Assembly (NCBI GenBank): GCA_021234535.1
Contig: CM037843.1
Span: 6,962,820 to 7,026,819, forward strand
DNA length: 64,000 nucleotides
DNA from: Stichopus chloronotus
Lineage: Eukaryota; Echinodermata; Holothuroidea; Aspidochirotida; Stichopodidae
Direction of reading: 5' to 3'
Notes under the pieces: model-generated
What the model was told of the DNA's origin: nothing
Database searches by the model: none
The model's input: the letters and a program-made list of their open reading frames with translations, nothing else
Shown here: in pieces, positions 25,801 to 36,872 of the stretch
Position numbering within the stretch: the stretch's first letter is position 1
How the letters are laid out: each line of letters begins with the position of its first letter
Made by a program: the position numbers and the translations under genes

Positions 25801-28800
25801 TGTGATGAGAAAGGTTGCTGTTTTAAGGCCCATGGCACTGGCACATGATAGAGAAATAGGTTGTTACATGACTGAGTCAGATACTTTCCACTGATAACAT
25901 ATTTGCTAAATATGGGAACAGAAAATCTCAACCAACGGGGCAATGGCCGCCACTAAATGGTGACTCATGCTGCGAGCAGCGTGTGATCGAGATGACTTGC
26001 TCCGTCAACGTGATTCAGGTGCATGCTCAGTGATGAGATTCAGGGTTTACGACTGATAGGACCAAGATAGGTGTCTGAGAGGAGACGACGAGGAGAATAC
26101 CAGTCTGAAGACAGAAATGGAATGAAACATGGGAGAGTCAAAGGTCATGGCAGTGGTCATCAAATCAAATCTGACGATATGCCTGGATTAGCAACGACTA
26201 GCATTTACATGAAATTCAGTATTGCAGAATGTAGGAGATGATATGATAAGAGTTATTATGTGGAACATTGTATGTGCTGACCCCAATTTCAGTGAACTAT
26301 GCAGCAGCAGGGGCAGCAAAAGCAGCAACAGGATTAGCTGTTGAAGGAGTAGCAGCAGCCTCTGTATTCTTAATGTAGAAATGAATAGAATTTACATCAA
26401 AATTCAGTGTATTGCAGAATGGATTTGAGAGTAAGACAAAGAACCATTATGTGGAACACAATCAGTGTCTGCTGACATCAGCAAGAGAGGCAGCAGGAAA
26501 CAGTATTAGTAGGAGCAGTAGAGGCAATGGTAGAAGCAGCAGCAGTAGTTCAAGCAGCAGTATTAGGAGCAGTAATGATTGGAGCAGAAGTGGTAGGAGC
26601 AGCAGTGGTAGGAGTAGCAGCATATTAGGAGCAGCGACCCTTAACCAATGACCGCCTACAAATCTACCATGATTGTGACATGTTTTTGAAATGAGAATGT
26701 GCCTGGTGGAGTTCAGTTTCCACCGGTAACGCCAAGTCCCTACGTTATTATACCTCAGATCCTCCAGGTGGGTCATTTGATAGAAAAATCACCCAGAGAG
26801 GCCCAGACCTCATTTTGTGCAACCAGATCCTCGTTTCTCAAGCACATTTTTGTAACATTTACATTTTATTCATTGTGAATAGAAAGATCATGGTCTCTCT
26901 GAGACATCTAATGAAACAAACAGATATGATAATGGTTCAAAAGTTCTTCCTGCATTCTCATGTTGCTTTAAGTAGCTTTTGCGAGGGAGTAGGGGGTTAC
27001 GATCACAGGCTGCCATATTGTCACCATGTATGGAATGGTCTTAGTGGCTGATCACAGCCAATGAGATTTTGCTAAAGTGCACATAGAGTATCCATCATCA
27101 CCTAGCACCTGACATCAATTAACTGCCTATACTGTCAGCAGTGGGAGTGAATTGTCCTCTGGTCTTGCAAAATCTAATGCTTGATTTGTTACTGCACCTC
27201 ATGTCTATTACATTCATACACTCTTCGGGCTAGGAAGCACCGGTAACGCAGTTCATCGAAGGGTTTAATGACAAATCCATTTAAACATCCAAATGCCAGG
27301 AAATGGCAGATTAAAGATGACATTTTGAACATATCAAAAAGTGTGATAGCCAAAAAAAAGAAAGACCGATGAACCGAGTAATCATATAGACCTATTAGAT
27401 GGACCAGACATAGACAAGCACAAAAGTGTTGTTATGATGTAAATCCATGTTCACTCTTTGAGCTTGAAACCTTGAAGTTAGAAACTACAACTTTCTCCTA
27501 TTTTGCCATTACTGCATGTACTGTTTGTATCACAAGTCTAGCTCAAAGCAGAAGTCAAGGTTTGGGCCTCCAAAGTACTCTATTTTCACTAAAATGAAAT
27601 CATACCAGTGGTTCATCTCAATAAATGTTTAAGTGGTTGTACATGACACACAGGAAAGATTTATTTTGTATCTTATAGAAGATTGCCAATAACTGGAATT
27701 GGAAACAGCCGTATCAGTACATTGCCACAGTATATATTGCTTTGTGATAGGGGACTCTGCTGTAAAAACTGGTACATTCCTGTTTTTTTTTTTTTTATTC
27801 ATTTTTGTATCTGTAACAGGTTGTTGCTGTGTTTTGATAGATATTGTTAGATATCAGCTGTGCAAATGAGGTGTAGCCATTCACCATCATACTTTCCGAC
27901 GAAAAGAGTTGTCAAAGTTTATCCTCATCTGCAAACAGCCATTGTTGTTGTCCTTTTGGTTTCATTGGCTTGAGGCTTTCGTTTTCTTTGAAGGTCATAG
28001 TAATCAAGTTACATTGTCGGGTGATGTGGCGGTTAAGCATCTGGAATGATTTGATGGTGAATGAGGGTCTGTTAAGGATGTGTCTGCCGTCGGTTCATTT
28101 ATTTCTCTGAGAGTTCATTTCGATTTGTCAGTATGTTGATCACTTGAACTCTGTTTCCCTTTAAGGGACTGGCCAGAGAAGATGACTGACCTTTCATATA
28201 AACGAGGGGAAATATTTCTCTCTATTTACTTCACTGCTCACTTACCTGTCTTCCCGAAACAAATGCACTTGCATCTACCGTGCCGAGAGCACTGGCAACC
28301 TCAAACACCGTCCTGGGCGCTGTCCAGCCAAACACCGAACTAGTGCCTCCTTCCCATTCTACTATCCTAATGTGCTAAGAGCATGGAGGTTCTGGGAAAT
28401 TTGTATCTGAGTTTCTCTAGTTTACTCTACTTTTCCATGAAAGCCATATCTCAATAGCAATGCTCCATTTGGAAGTCATAAATTTAAAAAAAAAAACAAT
28501 TTCAAAATAGTACACTGCATTATGGGAAATCTGTCATGTCATGCAGAGACAACCACTTGAAAATCCTTTTGTATTTCATTTAAGTCTTGACTGTCTTAAA
28601 AAAAGTCATGACAATAGTTGCATCCTTACATTTCCTTTTGCATTGTGGTCATTGTATGGTGCAGTGAATCTACTCTTTTTCATTGATTTCAAATTTCAAG
28701 GCTTTAATCAGCATTTTAGTTTCAAAGAATGACAAAGAGGTATTACATTAACTTGCCAATGTTACATTATGGCATTATGTGGCCATAAGGGAACTTGAAA

Positions 28801-31800
28801 TCTTTCTTTACCAGAGACAGTCTTTCGTCAAACAGCAGCGTCTTGAGTTATGAACAAAACGTGGATTTGGTGATAAAAGTGCCCACAGTGAGAAATTGTT
28901 CCCTTTCATGTAGTCATTATTGCGGACCTTCAATTTTGTTTACGAGGACATAGAAACCTGTCAACGTTTTCGCTGTTTCGATTCCAGAGCATTATGGAAG
29001 ACAAACCCAACAACATCAGGAATGCACTGAATGTCCTGAAGGAAGACATCGTCGGTACCCCTCTGAAGAGGTATGAACCTACTGGAGGCTCAGGTGGTGA
29101 AGGCAATCCCGTGGTTCGGGAGACAGACACAGATGCTGTGCCAGAGGGGGACCTCCCAGGACAGCTGACCAGGTTTCTCGGCAAAAGTAAGCAGCAATAA
29201 ATTTTGTAACCTCATACCCCTGGGAAGAGGATGGTCAGACCCCATCATTCAACCCCTGGGATTTATAATTGCCTACCCTGCCTATTAATGCAGGTCAGAA
29301 TAAAAGGACAAAACCTTTTCATTTCATGACAAATGCAAGGCTGGACGTTAAATAGGCTTGCTTTAGTCACCTGTTCCAAGAACATCACCTACTTGTTTCA
29401 TCTCCCACTATCTCAAAATTGAGCAGTAGTTTATCAGACGTCTTTACTTTTGTTGGTCTGTATGGTATCAGTAAGAAGTTCCTTTGAGCCAAATTGTCCC
29501 ATGAAAACCAAACCTCTAGATGTTATGATTGAGTTATATTAGAGCTGTTCCTTATCGGTTTGCATCTGAAAGTTAAAAAAATAGTTTATTTAGTTGCTAT
29601 GAACCCGTTGTTGTTGGTATCTTGTGTTTGTCTGTAACGTAGAAGATGACATTACATCTTCCATTTAATCATCACCTTCAGGAGGTACTGACAGATAGTT
29701 TGTTTTGAATGTCTCATGCAGTTCTTGGCTGTACTTGAAGTATTTGCTGCTAATGGGAGTCATACCTTACATGCACAAAGTAGGAATAAAATTTCATGAT
29801 CTTGCTACCAGCTAAACATTCCAGTATCTTAAACAAAAAGTGATTGCAGATCAGAATTTACACCATGCTGTTCCCTCTCTATGGAATGTGCTTCCATCAT
29901 ACCTTACATCCTTCGATTCTCCTAATCAGTTTAAATGTTCCTTGGATGTTTTTCTCTTTTTTGGATGGAAGAGGCGGGGGGAGAGATGTTGACACCTGTA
30001 AAGCCCATTGTGCCTTGTCTCCCTGGATCGTGCACCAAGCAAGTCCAGCGATTGGTCAACTATTGGTCATTATTGTCTCTTGTCTTTTATACGTTTCTCT
30101 CTTTTTTACCCCTACAGTGTGTTCCATGCTGTTTCTGGTTGATACGAAACAACCTGACCCAGAGAATATGAAGTCGTATGTGGAAATACTGAACAAATAC
30201 ATCAACCACGAGGCTTTCACGGACGTCCAGAAGAAGAGGCTGACAGCTTGGCGAGACAGTTGTAAAAATTTCACCAGTAATTTCTTCACCAGCCGGAAGC
30301 AATCCCTGGACAGAGCTGGAAGAACGTGAGCATGTTGTTCCTTTAATTTGTTTTAGTTTTTTTCATTCGGCATTCAAATCTTTCACAGTTGTACAACACT
30401 TCAACAGAAGTATGGCCAAACTGGTTTGAGCCACCCTGTAAATGATTGATACTGAGAGGCATTGCTAGCAGGTTTACAGTTGTGATGACCTAATGTCAGT
30501 GTATCCCATCGAGTATGCGACGTAATCAGGTTCACCGCCAAAAAGGTTCATTGCCAAAAAGACCACAGAACGCTCAACGTTTGTGAGTGCCGTGGCTGCC
30601 GTTGTCAGAGTTTCAAAACACAAACAACTTTGTGTCCACACTGCATGAAGTGAAAGGGAAAGTTGGGATTTCCCCTGAAAGGGCATGTGTGACTTTGATA
30701 GGGGGAAGAAGTGAAAGTAGTGAAAGGTTTAAGACAAGTTCTCAGAATATGATGAACCCATTCAAATTGGCGACACAGTACGCATACAAGCTTCTAATCC
30801 CTCTGTCCCAATTTAGAAATCATTTTCACAAATTGCAATGAATGTATTCATTGCGCTTTTCCCCCAAATTGTAAAGTAAATGGGAGTGGGGGGGGGGGGG
30901 CAGGAGAAAGATGAGAAGAGGAGCATTGGGAGACGTAAGGATTGCAGTCACCGCATGGCTTCATTAAGTTTGTTGGGACCAAAGTAGTCGCCAACAGTTG
31001 AAAAGGTGATGTTGGAAGGAACGTGCAGTAGAAGGAATATTTTATCATTTTCAGATCCAATTTCATCGTATTCATTGTTAGATGTCTAACAATAAATTTG
31101 AAATATTTGCCAAGTGTTGTCAACATATGTCAACAAAATATTCCCCCTTAGCTTACTTTGGCTACACCCCATCACATAAGGAGGCATTTTACCTGGGGGG
31201 GTGTTCAGCTCATAGACCTTGGTACGTTAGTGTTGAACTCCCAGGATGTCACATGATTTAATGTTATCTGTGTACATCCTGAAAATATAAATCATCTATC
31301 AGAGTGACGGCAGCACCCTGAGACACCCCTCCCCACCCACCTCTCCACCAGATTCCCTAGTTCCGACAGAATTGTACCTACATTTAATCGTGACAGTATC
31401 AGATGGGGACAGTGTCACCAGAGGACAGTATCAGAAGAAGGCAGTACCTGATAAAAGTAAGCACAAAAACAGCGCGATGTTTGCAAGCATTTACCATGTG
31501 GGACAAGAAAGCTGTCTTTGCCAGGAACTTTGACATACCAGTCTCCAACTTTCTCTCTTTTTTTAGATGGAGCCATCAAGGTACAGCATACCCAAATGAA
31601 CATGCACTACAAAGATGCGCCTCCACTGGAAGGCAACCCCTCAGCAGACGGCATGCTTTCCCGGGTACCACGACGCACCCACCGGCTCACATGCAACAGA
31701 ACTTACTTCAGGTCAGCAACCCGGGGAGTGTCTATCGACCGACCCAGAGTGGGCCTGGATATGTGCAACCCAGACAGGTGGGCCATTATGTTATCGAAAT

Positions 31801-34795
31801 GCTTGTCTATTGGATTTACGGTGTGTAATGAATTAAAAGTCAGTCGAGTTTGCTAACAACGCAAAGCAAATGCATAATATCGGTTTTGATATGAAGCAAG
31901 CACACTCTTCATCTCCTCAAGGTTTAACATGAGAAAACATGAATGTGCAATGTGCTGATTGTCAGGGAATACTCATCCGTGTATCTAGGACTACAGGATG
32001 AACAAATACGAAAAAAGCAGAAGCATTACCCATTATATCAGAACTGGAATCACAATACAACACAAGGAACTTAAGTGGTGGCTGTCACCAGGCACAGTCA
32101 TTGTCATATCAAAGATAATTAAGGATTCAGGGTTCTTCCCAGATTGTTTGTTTACCAAAACCAAACTGGAAGTCATTGTACTCACCATATTGTGTCAAAT
32201 GTCATTCACAGGTACAGCCGCCGCGTGCACCGGTGTCACGGACGAAGTCGGTGCCCCTGCATGCAATGCCTCAGGGGTCTGGTAATCCATTTGCTGCATC
32301 TCCCCAGCACCCGAGGCTGGCCAGAGTCGAGACGTCTCTTCTCAGTTGCAGGCAACCAGATTTCAACAACAGACAGCTGGAAAACCAGTTGGAAGACTTG
32401 TGTCTGAGTGTGACAGAACATGCATTAGGAGGTAACACTAATTGCCATTAGTAAATGAACGTCATGTTATCACATCAGCACAGACATTTGTAACTGTTCA
32501 TGGCTCATTCTACTTTTTATCGTATCTTCCCCTATCTTTAGCAGTCTGAATCACTTTCATGTTAAGCCACCAAGGAATGTGACTCATTATCATTTAACGT
32601 TTATGATGAAAATATCTGGTCTACAGTTTGACATTATCGGTGATAAAATGTCCTTTCCACAGTTTGGCATAATCTGAACAAGAACATCTTTAAGTGCTTC
32701 AAACTTGTGACAGATCACTGGACTGAAGCCCACACTGTCCTGATACAGTACTTTCTCTTTTACATCCTCTCTCTCCCTCCCTCATCGTAAATCGCTGTCA
32801 TCTTGCTCGCAGCCAGAATTGTTGTGTTTTTTATTTCTGTTTCGGGGAAGAGACACCTGATTGTCCACTGTCCTTTGCTGACCCTCTTTTTTCAAAAATT
32901 TTAGTTTGCAAAAAGATGCAGATGGGAAATGCGGCTATGATTATGATGAATGGGGCCATATTTAGCTCACACACCAAGTGTGTGAGGTATTAGAATGAGG
33001 CTGATGTCGTCAACTTTTTTCCAAAGCCTTCTCTTTCTTCATTTTTTGAGATATTTGTCTGAAATTTTTTCAGTGTGTTTTTTGTGATAGACGTATTTTT
33101 TTCCTCCTAACTACATTTCAACTGGCTTAATTTGTAGGTGAGTTGCAATGTAATTTTTGGAGTAAAATTGGATTTTTGGTTGCTTTTTTGCACGCGGCAC
33201 TCTAACTGAACGTGTTTAGCTGGAGAGCTATTCTGTGGTCACTCTAGTAAACAATAATCAAATTTTACGGTTGGGCTGGCCAGCCTATCTGCCCTGTGGG
33301 TCATCAAGTCCAACTGAACTATCACCTATCGATATTACATTCCGATACTGGTAAATTGACATGCAAATTAAGTTAGTGAAGCATGTGGTTAAGTGATCAT
33401 TGTAGATAGGTTGATAAACAGAGTTGCTTTGTTGCATCATCAACACTGCTCTGTGTTTTTACAATGTGTCCATTGACTTGGATTATCTTAAATACTGCCC
33501 ATAGTAAAGTTTGAGCATGCACAGAGAACAGCAAAAAAAAAAACCGTACAATGCTCAAATGTACAAACCATGTGCATTCTAATTTTACAACCATTGCAAA
33601 AATCTAGTCCGGCGCACATTTCAATTTAGATCCAGCCAAAGCCAGCTCTAACAGGATCTAAACATTATCCTTTGCATCCTTACACATCACACAGCCTAAA
33701 GTAGATTTAACCTTCTCTACAGACCATAGCTGGTACACCTAGTACCATTTTTCAACATCACATGTCAAAATTAATATACTACACTGGCATATGATAACTA
33801 ACGTACAATGCTCAAACGTACAAACCATGTACATTCTAATTTTACAACCATTGCAAAAATCTAGTCCAGCGCACATTTCAATTTAGATCCAGCCCCAAGC
33901 CAGCTCTGGCAGGATCTAAACATTATTCATTGCATCCTTACATATCACACAGCCTAAAGTAGATTTAACCTTCTCTACAGACCATAGCTGGTACATCTAA
34001 TACCATTTTTCAACATCACATGTCAAAATTAATATACTACACTAGCATATGATAACGTCATAGGCTTGATAGCGTGTCAACTAGATGCCTTTTGCCCTAT
34101 AAAGTTTCGACACCCCTATGTTCTGACAACCGTATATTTCAACATGTACACTTAAATTCCGCCAGCAGCGGCTGATCAATGCGTCATTACTATGCCGAGC
34201 ATCATAGCTGGGACCCAAAATGGTACCTGATGTAATGAATGGGTTGTAACAGTTGAGTGTCAGAACATGGGGTGTGGGAACAAAAGTGTGTCAGAACATA
34301 GTGCTGTAACCCTCAGTTCAATTGTGTGAGCTACAGCGGCATTGCTGCGCTAGTTTTTTTTGCTGCAAGCATGGTTAAGTTTTCTATTTTTCTCTGGCTT
34401 ATATGGTATAAAAAATAGAGCCTTATTCTGATACTTACTTTTTTTTTTTTTTTGGTGCGGATATATGCACACATAGCTGTGACTATGTCAGTCACAGTTT
34501 TCATTTGCAAAATACCAAACTTGATTACATTCGTAATAACACATGTTTAAAGATCTCCTTAACCCCCTACAATGCACTCATTTGAACACTCATTAAAGTC
34601 AAACTTAGCAACAAGTGGTCTGCTCCTAAGCATACCCTTTGCTGGTGTATCTAACTAGGATGAAATTCATGTTTTCTCTATCTTAAAGTTAATGAATATA
34701 CAGAAGATACATATAACTTTTTCAAAATCCAAACTTAAACTCTGTTTTCAATCATTCTCTTTTCAGATGGCCCTAATGATGAAACAGATCAATGA
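10885..34795 (+). CDS. SAMD4: Smaug / SAMD4 RNA-binding translational repressor, complete, 10 exons
   Basis: Smaug proteins bind hairpins in target mRNAs through a SAM domain and repress or deadenylate them via partners such as CCR4-NOT. Exons: 10885-11155, 19562-20077, 20681-20962, 23869-23978, 24806-24892, 28988-29186, 30118-30325, 31567-31777, 32212-32431, 34767-34795. Every junction is GT-AG and in phase; total 710 residues. Residues 26-90 ([17 protein letters not shown]...) and about 92-155 match the N-terminal Smaug similarity regions. Residues 160-356 are Ser/Pro-rich with a short His run. The SAM domain spans about 357-420 ([15 protein letters not shown] loop at 398-402, an RNA-contact region in the family). 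The PHAT-like region spans about 430-550 ([12 protein letters not shown]). The C-terminus keeps [13 protein letters not shown], split by the last intron. Start uncertain: Met1 is the first in-frame ATG, but Met26 (10960) aligns with the vertebrate start. Identity is firm; orthology to SAMD4A versus SAMD4B cannot be stated. Confidence 0.93.
12831..12910. repeat. 40-bp unit duplicated in tandem
   Basis: Two adjacent 40-bp units, beginning AGTAGAGAAATGATGGCACA and AGTAGAGAAATTATGGCACA, differ at one position. This is a recent local duplication within Smaug intron 1. Confidence 0.9.
15381..15730. mobile_element. MITE-like element, copy 1 of an inverted pair
   Basis: The body, including CAGGGAAGAGAAAGTAGAGG and GGCCCTACAAAATTCAGA, recurs as a reverse complement at 42870-43230. 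The ends are AATATAAGTTGAAA on the left and TTTCAACTCATATT on the right, an imperfect terminal inverted repeat of about 13 bp. There is no coding capacity. It lies in Smaug intron 1. Confidence 0.7.
19448..19520 (+). repeat. Copy of the dispersed TACTTCA...CTTACCTGTCT repeat
   Basis: TACTTCATACCTCACTTACC followed by TGTCTTAGC and a block with GCACTTCCATCCATGCAC resembles the left half of the 710-853 element and the copies at 24334, 28213 and 35321. No right end was found here. Confidence 0.55.
21063..21688. mobile_element. MITE with perfect 21-bp inverted repeat including TTAA at each end
   Basis: The left end starts TTAAAGGGGAAATCAGGGTT and the right end at 21668-21688 is its exact reverse complement. 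If TTAA is the target duplication, the element proper begins AGGGGAAATCAGGG. TTAA targets are typical of piggyBac-type elements, but the terminal bases AGGGG are not the usual CC(C/T), so the family is uncertain. No transposase frame was found. Confidence 0.8.
21636..22255. repeat. 154-bp tandem array, about four copies
   Basis: Each unit joins about 52 bp of the right end of the 21063-21688 element (ending CCCTTTAA at 21688, 21842, 21996 and 22150) to about 102 bp of the DNA that flanks it. Units are nearly identical, with single differences such as CTTAGTTC for CTTGGTTC. The last unit is partial and diverges near 22225. The unit lacks stops in some minus-strand frames, so open frames appear there, but they are repeat artefacts. 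Confidence 0.95.
22335..22697. mobile_element. Decayed relative of the 4199-4541 MITE
   Basis: Blocks CTTTTCAAGAAATAAGTTTC, AAATTCAAATGATGAATCTT and TATTTTCTTTGTATGCCATG occur in the same order and spacing as in 4199-4541. The ends have degenerated; the right end reads AAATGCAGCTTTTCC instead of a clean inverted repeat. It is therefore the older or more damaged copy. Confidence 0.75.
23979..24805 (+). other. Smaug intron 4, splitting the SAM domain
   Basis: This intron divides the SAM domain between LISM and KITEGARNK. Donor GTAAGAATT, acceptor TGTTCAG. It contains a copy of the dispersed repeat at about 24334-24510. The open frames inside it have no recognisable similarity. Confidence 0.85.
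24334..24510 (+). repeat. Long copy of the dispersed TACTTCA...CTGTCT repeat
   Basis: About 175 bp beginning TTTACTTCACACATCATTAA and running to TTCCATTCTGCC and beyond. It aligns with 28213-28395 through shared segments: ATGCACT, CATCTA, CACCCCCTCCAGGGCTGTTT against CACCGTCCTGGGCGCTGTCC, and CTAGTG. It lies inside Smaug intron 4. Confidence 0.65.
26285..26640. repeat. Degenerate AGC/AGT trinucleotide-rich tract
   Basis: Two clusters of imperfect GCAGCAGCA and AGCAGTAGTAGGAGC-type triplets lie at about 26298-26355 and 26485-26630. They produce low-complexity Ser/Arg/Gly frames on + and Leu-rich frames on -, which I do not regard as genes. Confidence 0.8.
28213..28395 (+). repeat. Long copy of the dispersed TACTTCA...CTTACCTGTCT repeat
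   Basis: Starts TTTACTTCACTGCTCACTTA and extends about 180 bp to GCATGGAGGTTC, aligning over most of its length with 24334-24510. Read on the minus strand it contains AGACAGGTAAGTGAG, a consensus splice donor. It lies inside Smaug intron 5. Confidence 0.65.
29187..30117 (+). other. Smaug intron 6
   Basis: A 0.93-kb intron that splits the PHAT-like region. Donor GTAAGC, acceptor after TTTTTTACCCCTACAG. Nothing else was recognised inside it. Confidence 0.85.
30326..31566 (+). other. Smaug intron 7
   Basis: A 1.24-kb phase-2 intron, donor GTGAGC, acceptor after CTCTTTTTTTAG. It contains a run of G near 30888-30900 and no recognisable gene. The exon reading frame ([16 protein letters not shown]) is set by this phase; the other two frames across the next exon are open by chance. 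Confidence 0.85.
32432..34766 (+). other. Smaug intron 9, before the terminal mini coding exon
   Basis: A 2.3-kb intron, donor GTAACA and acceptor CTCTTTTCAG. It contains a short palindrome at about 32969-32989 (CTCACACAC, CAA, GTGTGTGAG), the 257-bp tandem duplication at 33545-34060, and a poly-T tract near 34439-34454. No coding sequence was seen. Confidence 0.85.
33545..34060. repeat. 257-bp unit duplicated in tandem
   Basis: CGTACAATGCTCAAATGTAC at 33545 recurs as CGTACAATGCTCAAACGTAC at 33802. The two units remain similar to TATGATAAC at the end, with scattered substitutions such as CCGGCGCACA against CCAGCGCACA. Non-coding. Confidence 0.92.
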
Positions 34796-35320
34796 CTCCT
34801 TTGAGGATAAGAATGCCAATCGTTGTTGTCTATAGGAGCCTGTGTGATATTTTGTGGCAACTGGTGGGAGTGAAGCAGGCCTTGTCCTCCACCAGGTGAT
34901 GGAATTTCACCCTGAATATTTATGGCAGCTGTTTATGAAACAATATGAGTGTGGAAGATCGATGGGACGTAACAATTTGGGAACTGACAATTTGCGTCGA
35001 CTTACGTGACCATTAAGATAGATTCATTGATCCATTGGTAATGGTCAGTTGCGCACATTCTTTCCTTCTTTCATAACTCAAGACACTGTACGTCTTTTGT
35101 AGGTCATTACTGATTTCTTTCATGATAGCTGATCTCAGTGTTCAGATCTCTTTCCCCATCCTCATAATCAGTTTGGTGGGAAATTGCAGGGAAGGAGTCG
35201 GCCCGTTCTTGCCTTTGACCGAGAAGTATGAAAGAGTGCGGCATCCTAGCCATGAAATGGTTTTGGAAAGGGGATCTCTCTGGTAGAGCTGCTAGGTTGA
35301 GAAGGGCAGTGACTAAATAT

Positions 35321-35395
35321 TGACTTCACTCCTCACTTACCTGTCTCAACACAACAGCTGCACACCCATCTACCGTGAGGAGTGTAGCAGTCCAC
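35321..35395 (+). repeat. Copy of the dispersed TACTTCA...CTTACCTGTCT repeat
   Basis: GACTTCACTCCTCACTTACC, then TGTCTCAACACAAC and CACCCATCTACCGTG, matches the left half of the 710-853 element and the other copies. It lies about 530 bp beyond the Smaug stop codon. Confidence 0.6.
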
Positions 35396-36559
35396 TCCTT
35401 TATTCGCTTTGGCCTGCCAGCAGTGAGAAAGATTGTAACTGGCTGCTCTCTGTTCACTGCTGTCGTGTACCAATTTTTACTTGTGATGGAAAGTGCTGAA
35501 ATGGTTTAGATCTTTCATATTGACTCCACTTGGAAATGGCTCTCTGTTTTTCTTTCTGAAGTGAAGTGATGAATGCTCTCAACGTAACAAGAGAGTTCCT
35601 CATCTGTGACTTCATGTCGGGATATACGTCGTGCGGTTGCAACATTTAGTGATCGTCTTCTCCTCAGGTGTCGTTGACCGCGGAGACAGTGAGCGACAGT
35701 TCTGAAATATATGGAAAAGTCACCCTGCTGCTGCTTTGTGATGCATATACCTTTTGGAGAGAGTGAGAGCATGTTTGGAGTGGAATGCCTTGAACGATGG
35801 AGGAAGGAGTCCAGGCAAGCTCCGTGTTCTCTCTTTGTAATAAGAGAAACCATTTTTCTGTGCTTGAAACCATGTACATATCAATGGAAGGAGTGGGTTT
35901 CAGTATGAAAACATATCTGCATAATTTGTCAGAGCAGTCAGACCCACTGATATACTCCTAAATTTACAAAACCTTCATGAATGTGAAGCCATATCTGTGC
36001 CTGTAATTCTTCATTTTCAGTTTGTTATTATCCTGGTCCTTGTCTGTCTGTGTGTATGTTTTTTTTTTTTGTATTTTACAATCATATGTCTTGTGAAAAT
36101 ATTTTGTGCTGGACACTTTACACTGTGTGTATATTTAATTATTTGCATGGTTGTTTGGTTTCAATTTATGAAATTTGCTTTCCTTTTGTTACTTCTTTTT
36201 ATGTAGCTTTTGTTACTTTTTTTTCTCCAGTTTTATTGTGACAGATGGTTTAATGATGCTGCATTGTTTTACATGTCAGTGTAGACACAGGGTAAATGTT
36301 TGTCAGATGAGACTGTGAAATATTGCTCTCTGATTGTTGTCATGTTTGGATTTTCCTTGAATTTGGGTAGTGGCTTCCTATGTAGTGCTACTCGTACCCA
36401 CCGACGTGACGTCAACACGAAGGGGTTTGGTAGATTCTCCTCCAGTAAAGGGGCAAAACATGAAATGGTCCACATTTCTTGAAGAGGACTGACTGACTTT
36501 TTTATACCCTTTTTCAGTGACGAAAAGATCAGTAGAGATGGTGATCAATATGTTTGAAA

Positions 36560-36872
36560 AGAGGGTGTGTGGGTGTAGTAGGTTGGTATGTGGTGGGGAA
36601 CCTCATTATGCTCTTTGATAGGATCTATTAGGCTGGTAAAGTGGAGGGGTATGTGGGAAACCCCATAGTGCTGTATGATAAGATCCATCAGGTGGGTGTA
36701 GTGGAGGGGTATGTGGGCTGTTTCACAGTGGTGTGAGATAGGATCCGTTAGATGGGTGAAGTGGATTCATCTGTAGAAGGCCCCATAGTGCTGTATGATA
36801 AGGTCCATGACGTAGGTGCACTGGAGGGGTATGTGGGCCGTTTCACAGTGGTGTGTGTGGTAGGATCTATGA
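36560..36872. repeat. Minisatellite of about 61 bp with alternating subtypes
   Basis: About five units. Units carrying CCCCATAGTGCTGTATGATA alternate with units carrying TTTCACAGTGGTGTG, each preceded by GGAGGGGTATGTGGG or a variant. The basic period is about 61 bp and the higher-order period about 122 bp. Confidence 0.85.

Larger units (their letters stand above)
24893..28987 (+). other. Smaug intron 5
   Basis: A 4.1-kb intron. It holds a degenerate AGC/AGT trinucleotide-rich tract (26285-26640), a dispersed-repeat copy (28213-28395) and AT-rich sequence. No exon-like coding similarity was seen. Smaug codons on either side join in phase 0. Confidence 0.85.

Noticed and set aside
26412..26776. 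Ser/Arg-rich frame on + and Leu-rich frame on - around the AGC-rich tract
   Set aside because: Low-complexity triplet repeats inside Smaug intron 5, without splice sites in a matching phase.
31415..31856. Alternative frames across the exon at 31567-31777, all open
   Set aside because: Only the frame giving [15 protein letters not shown] and ending YVQPRQ joins in phase with exons 7 and 9; the other two are chance.
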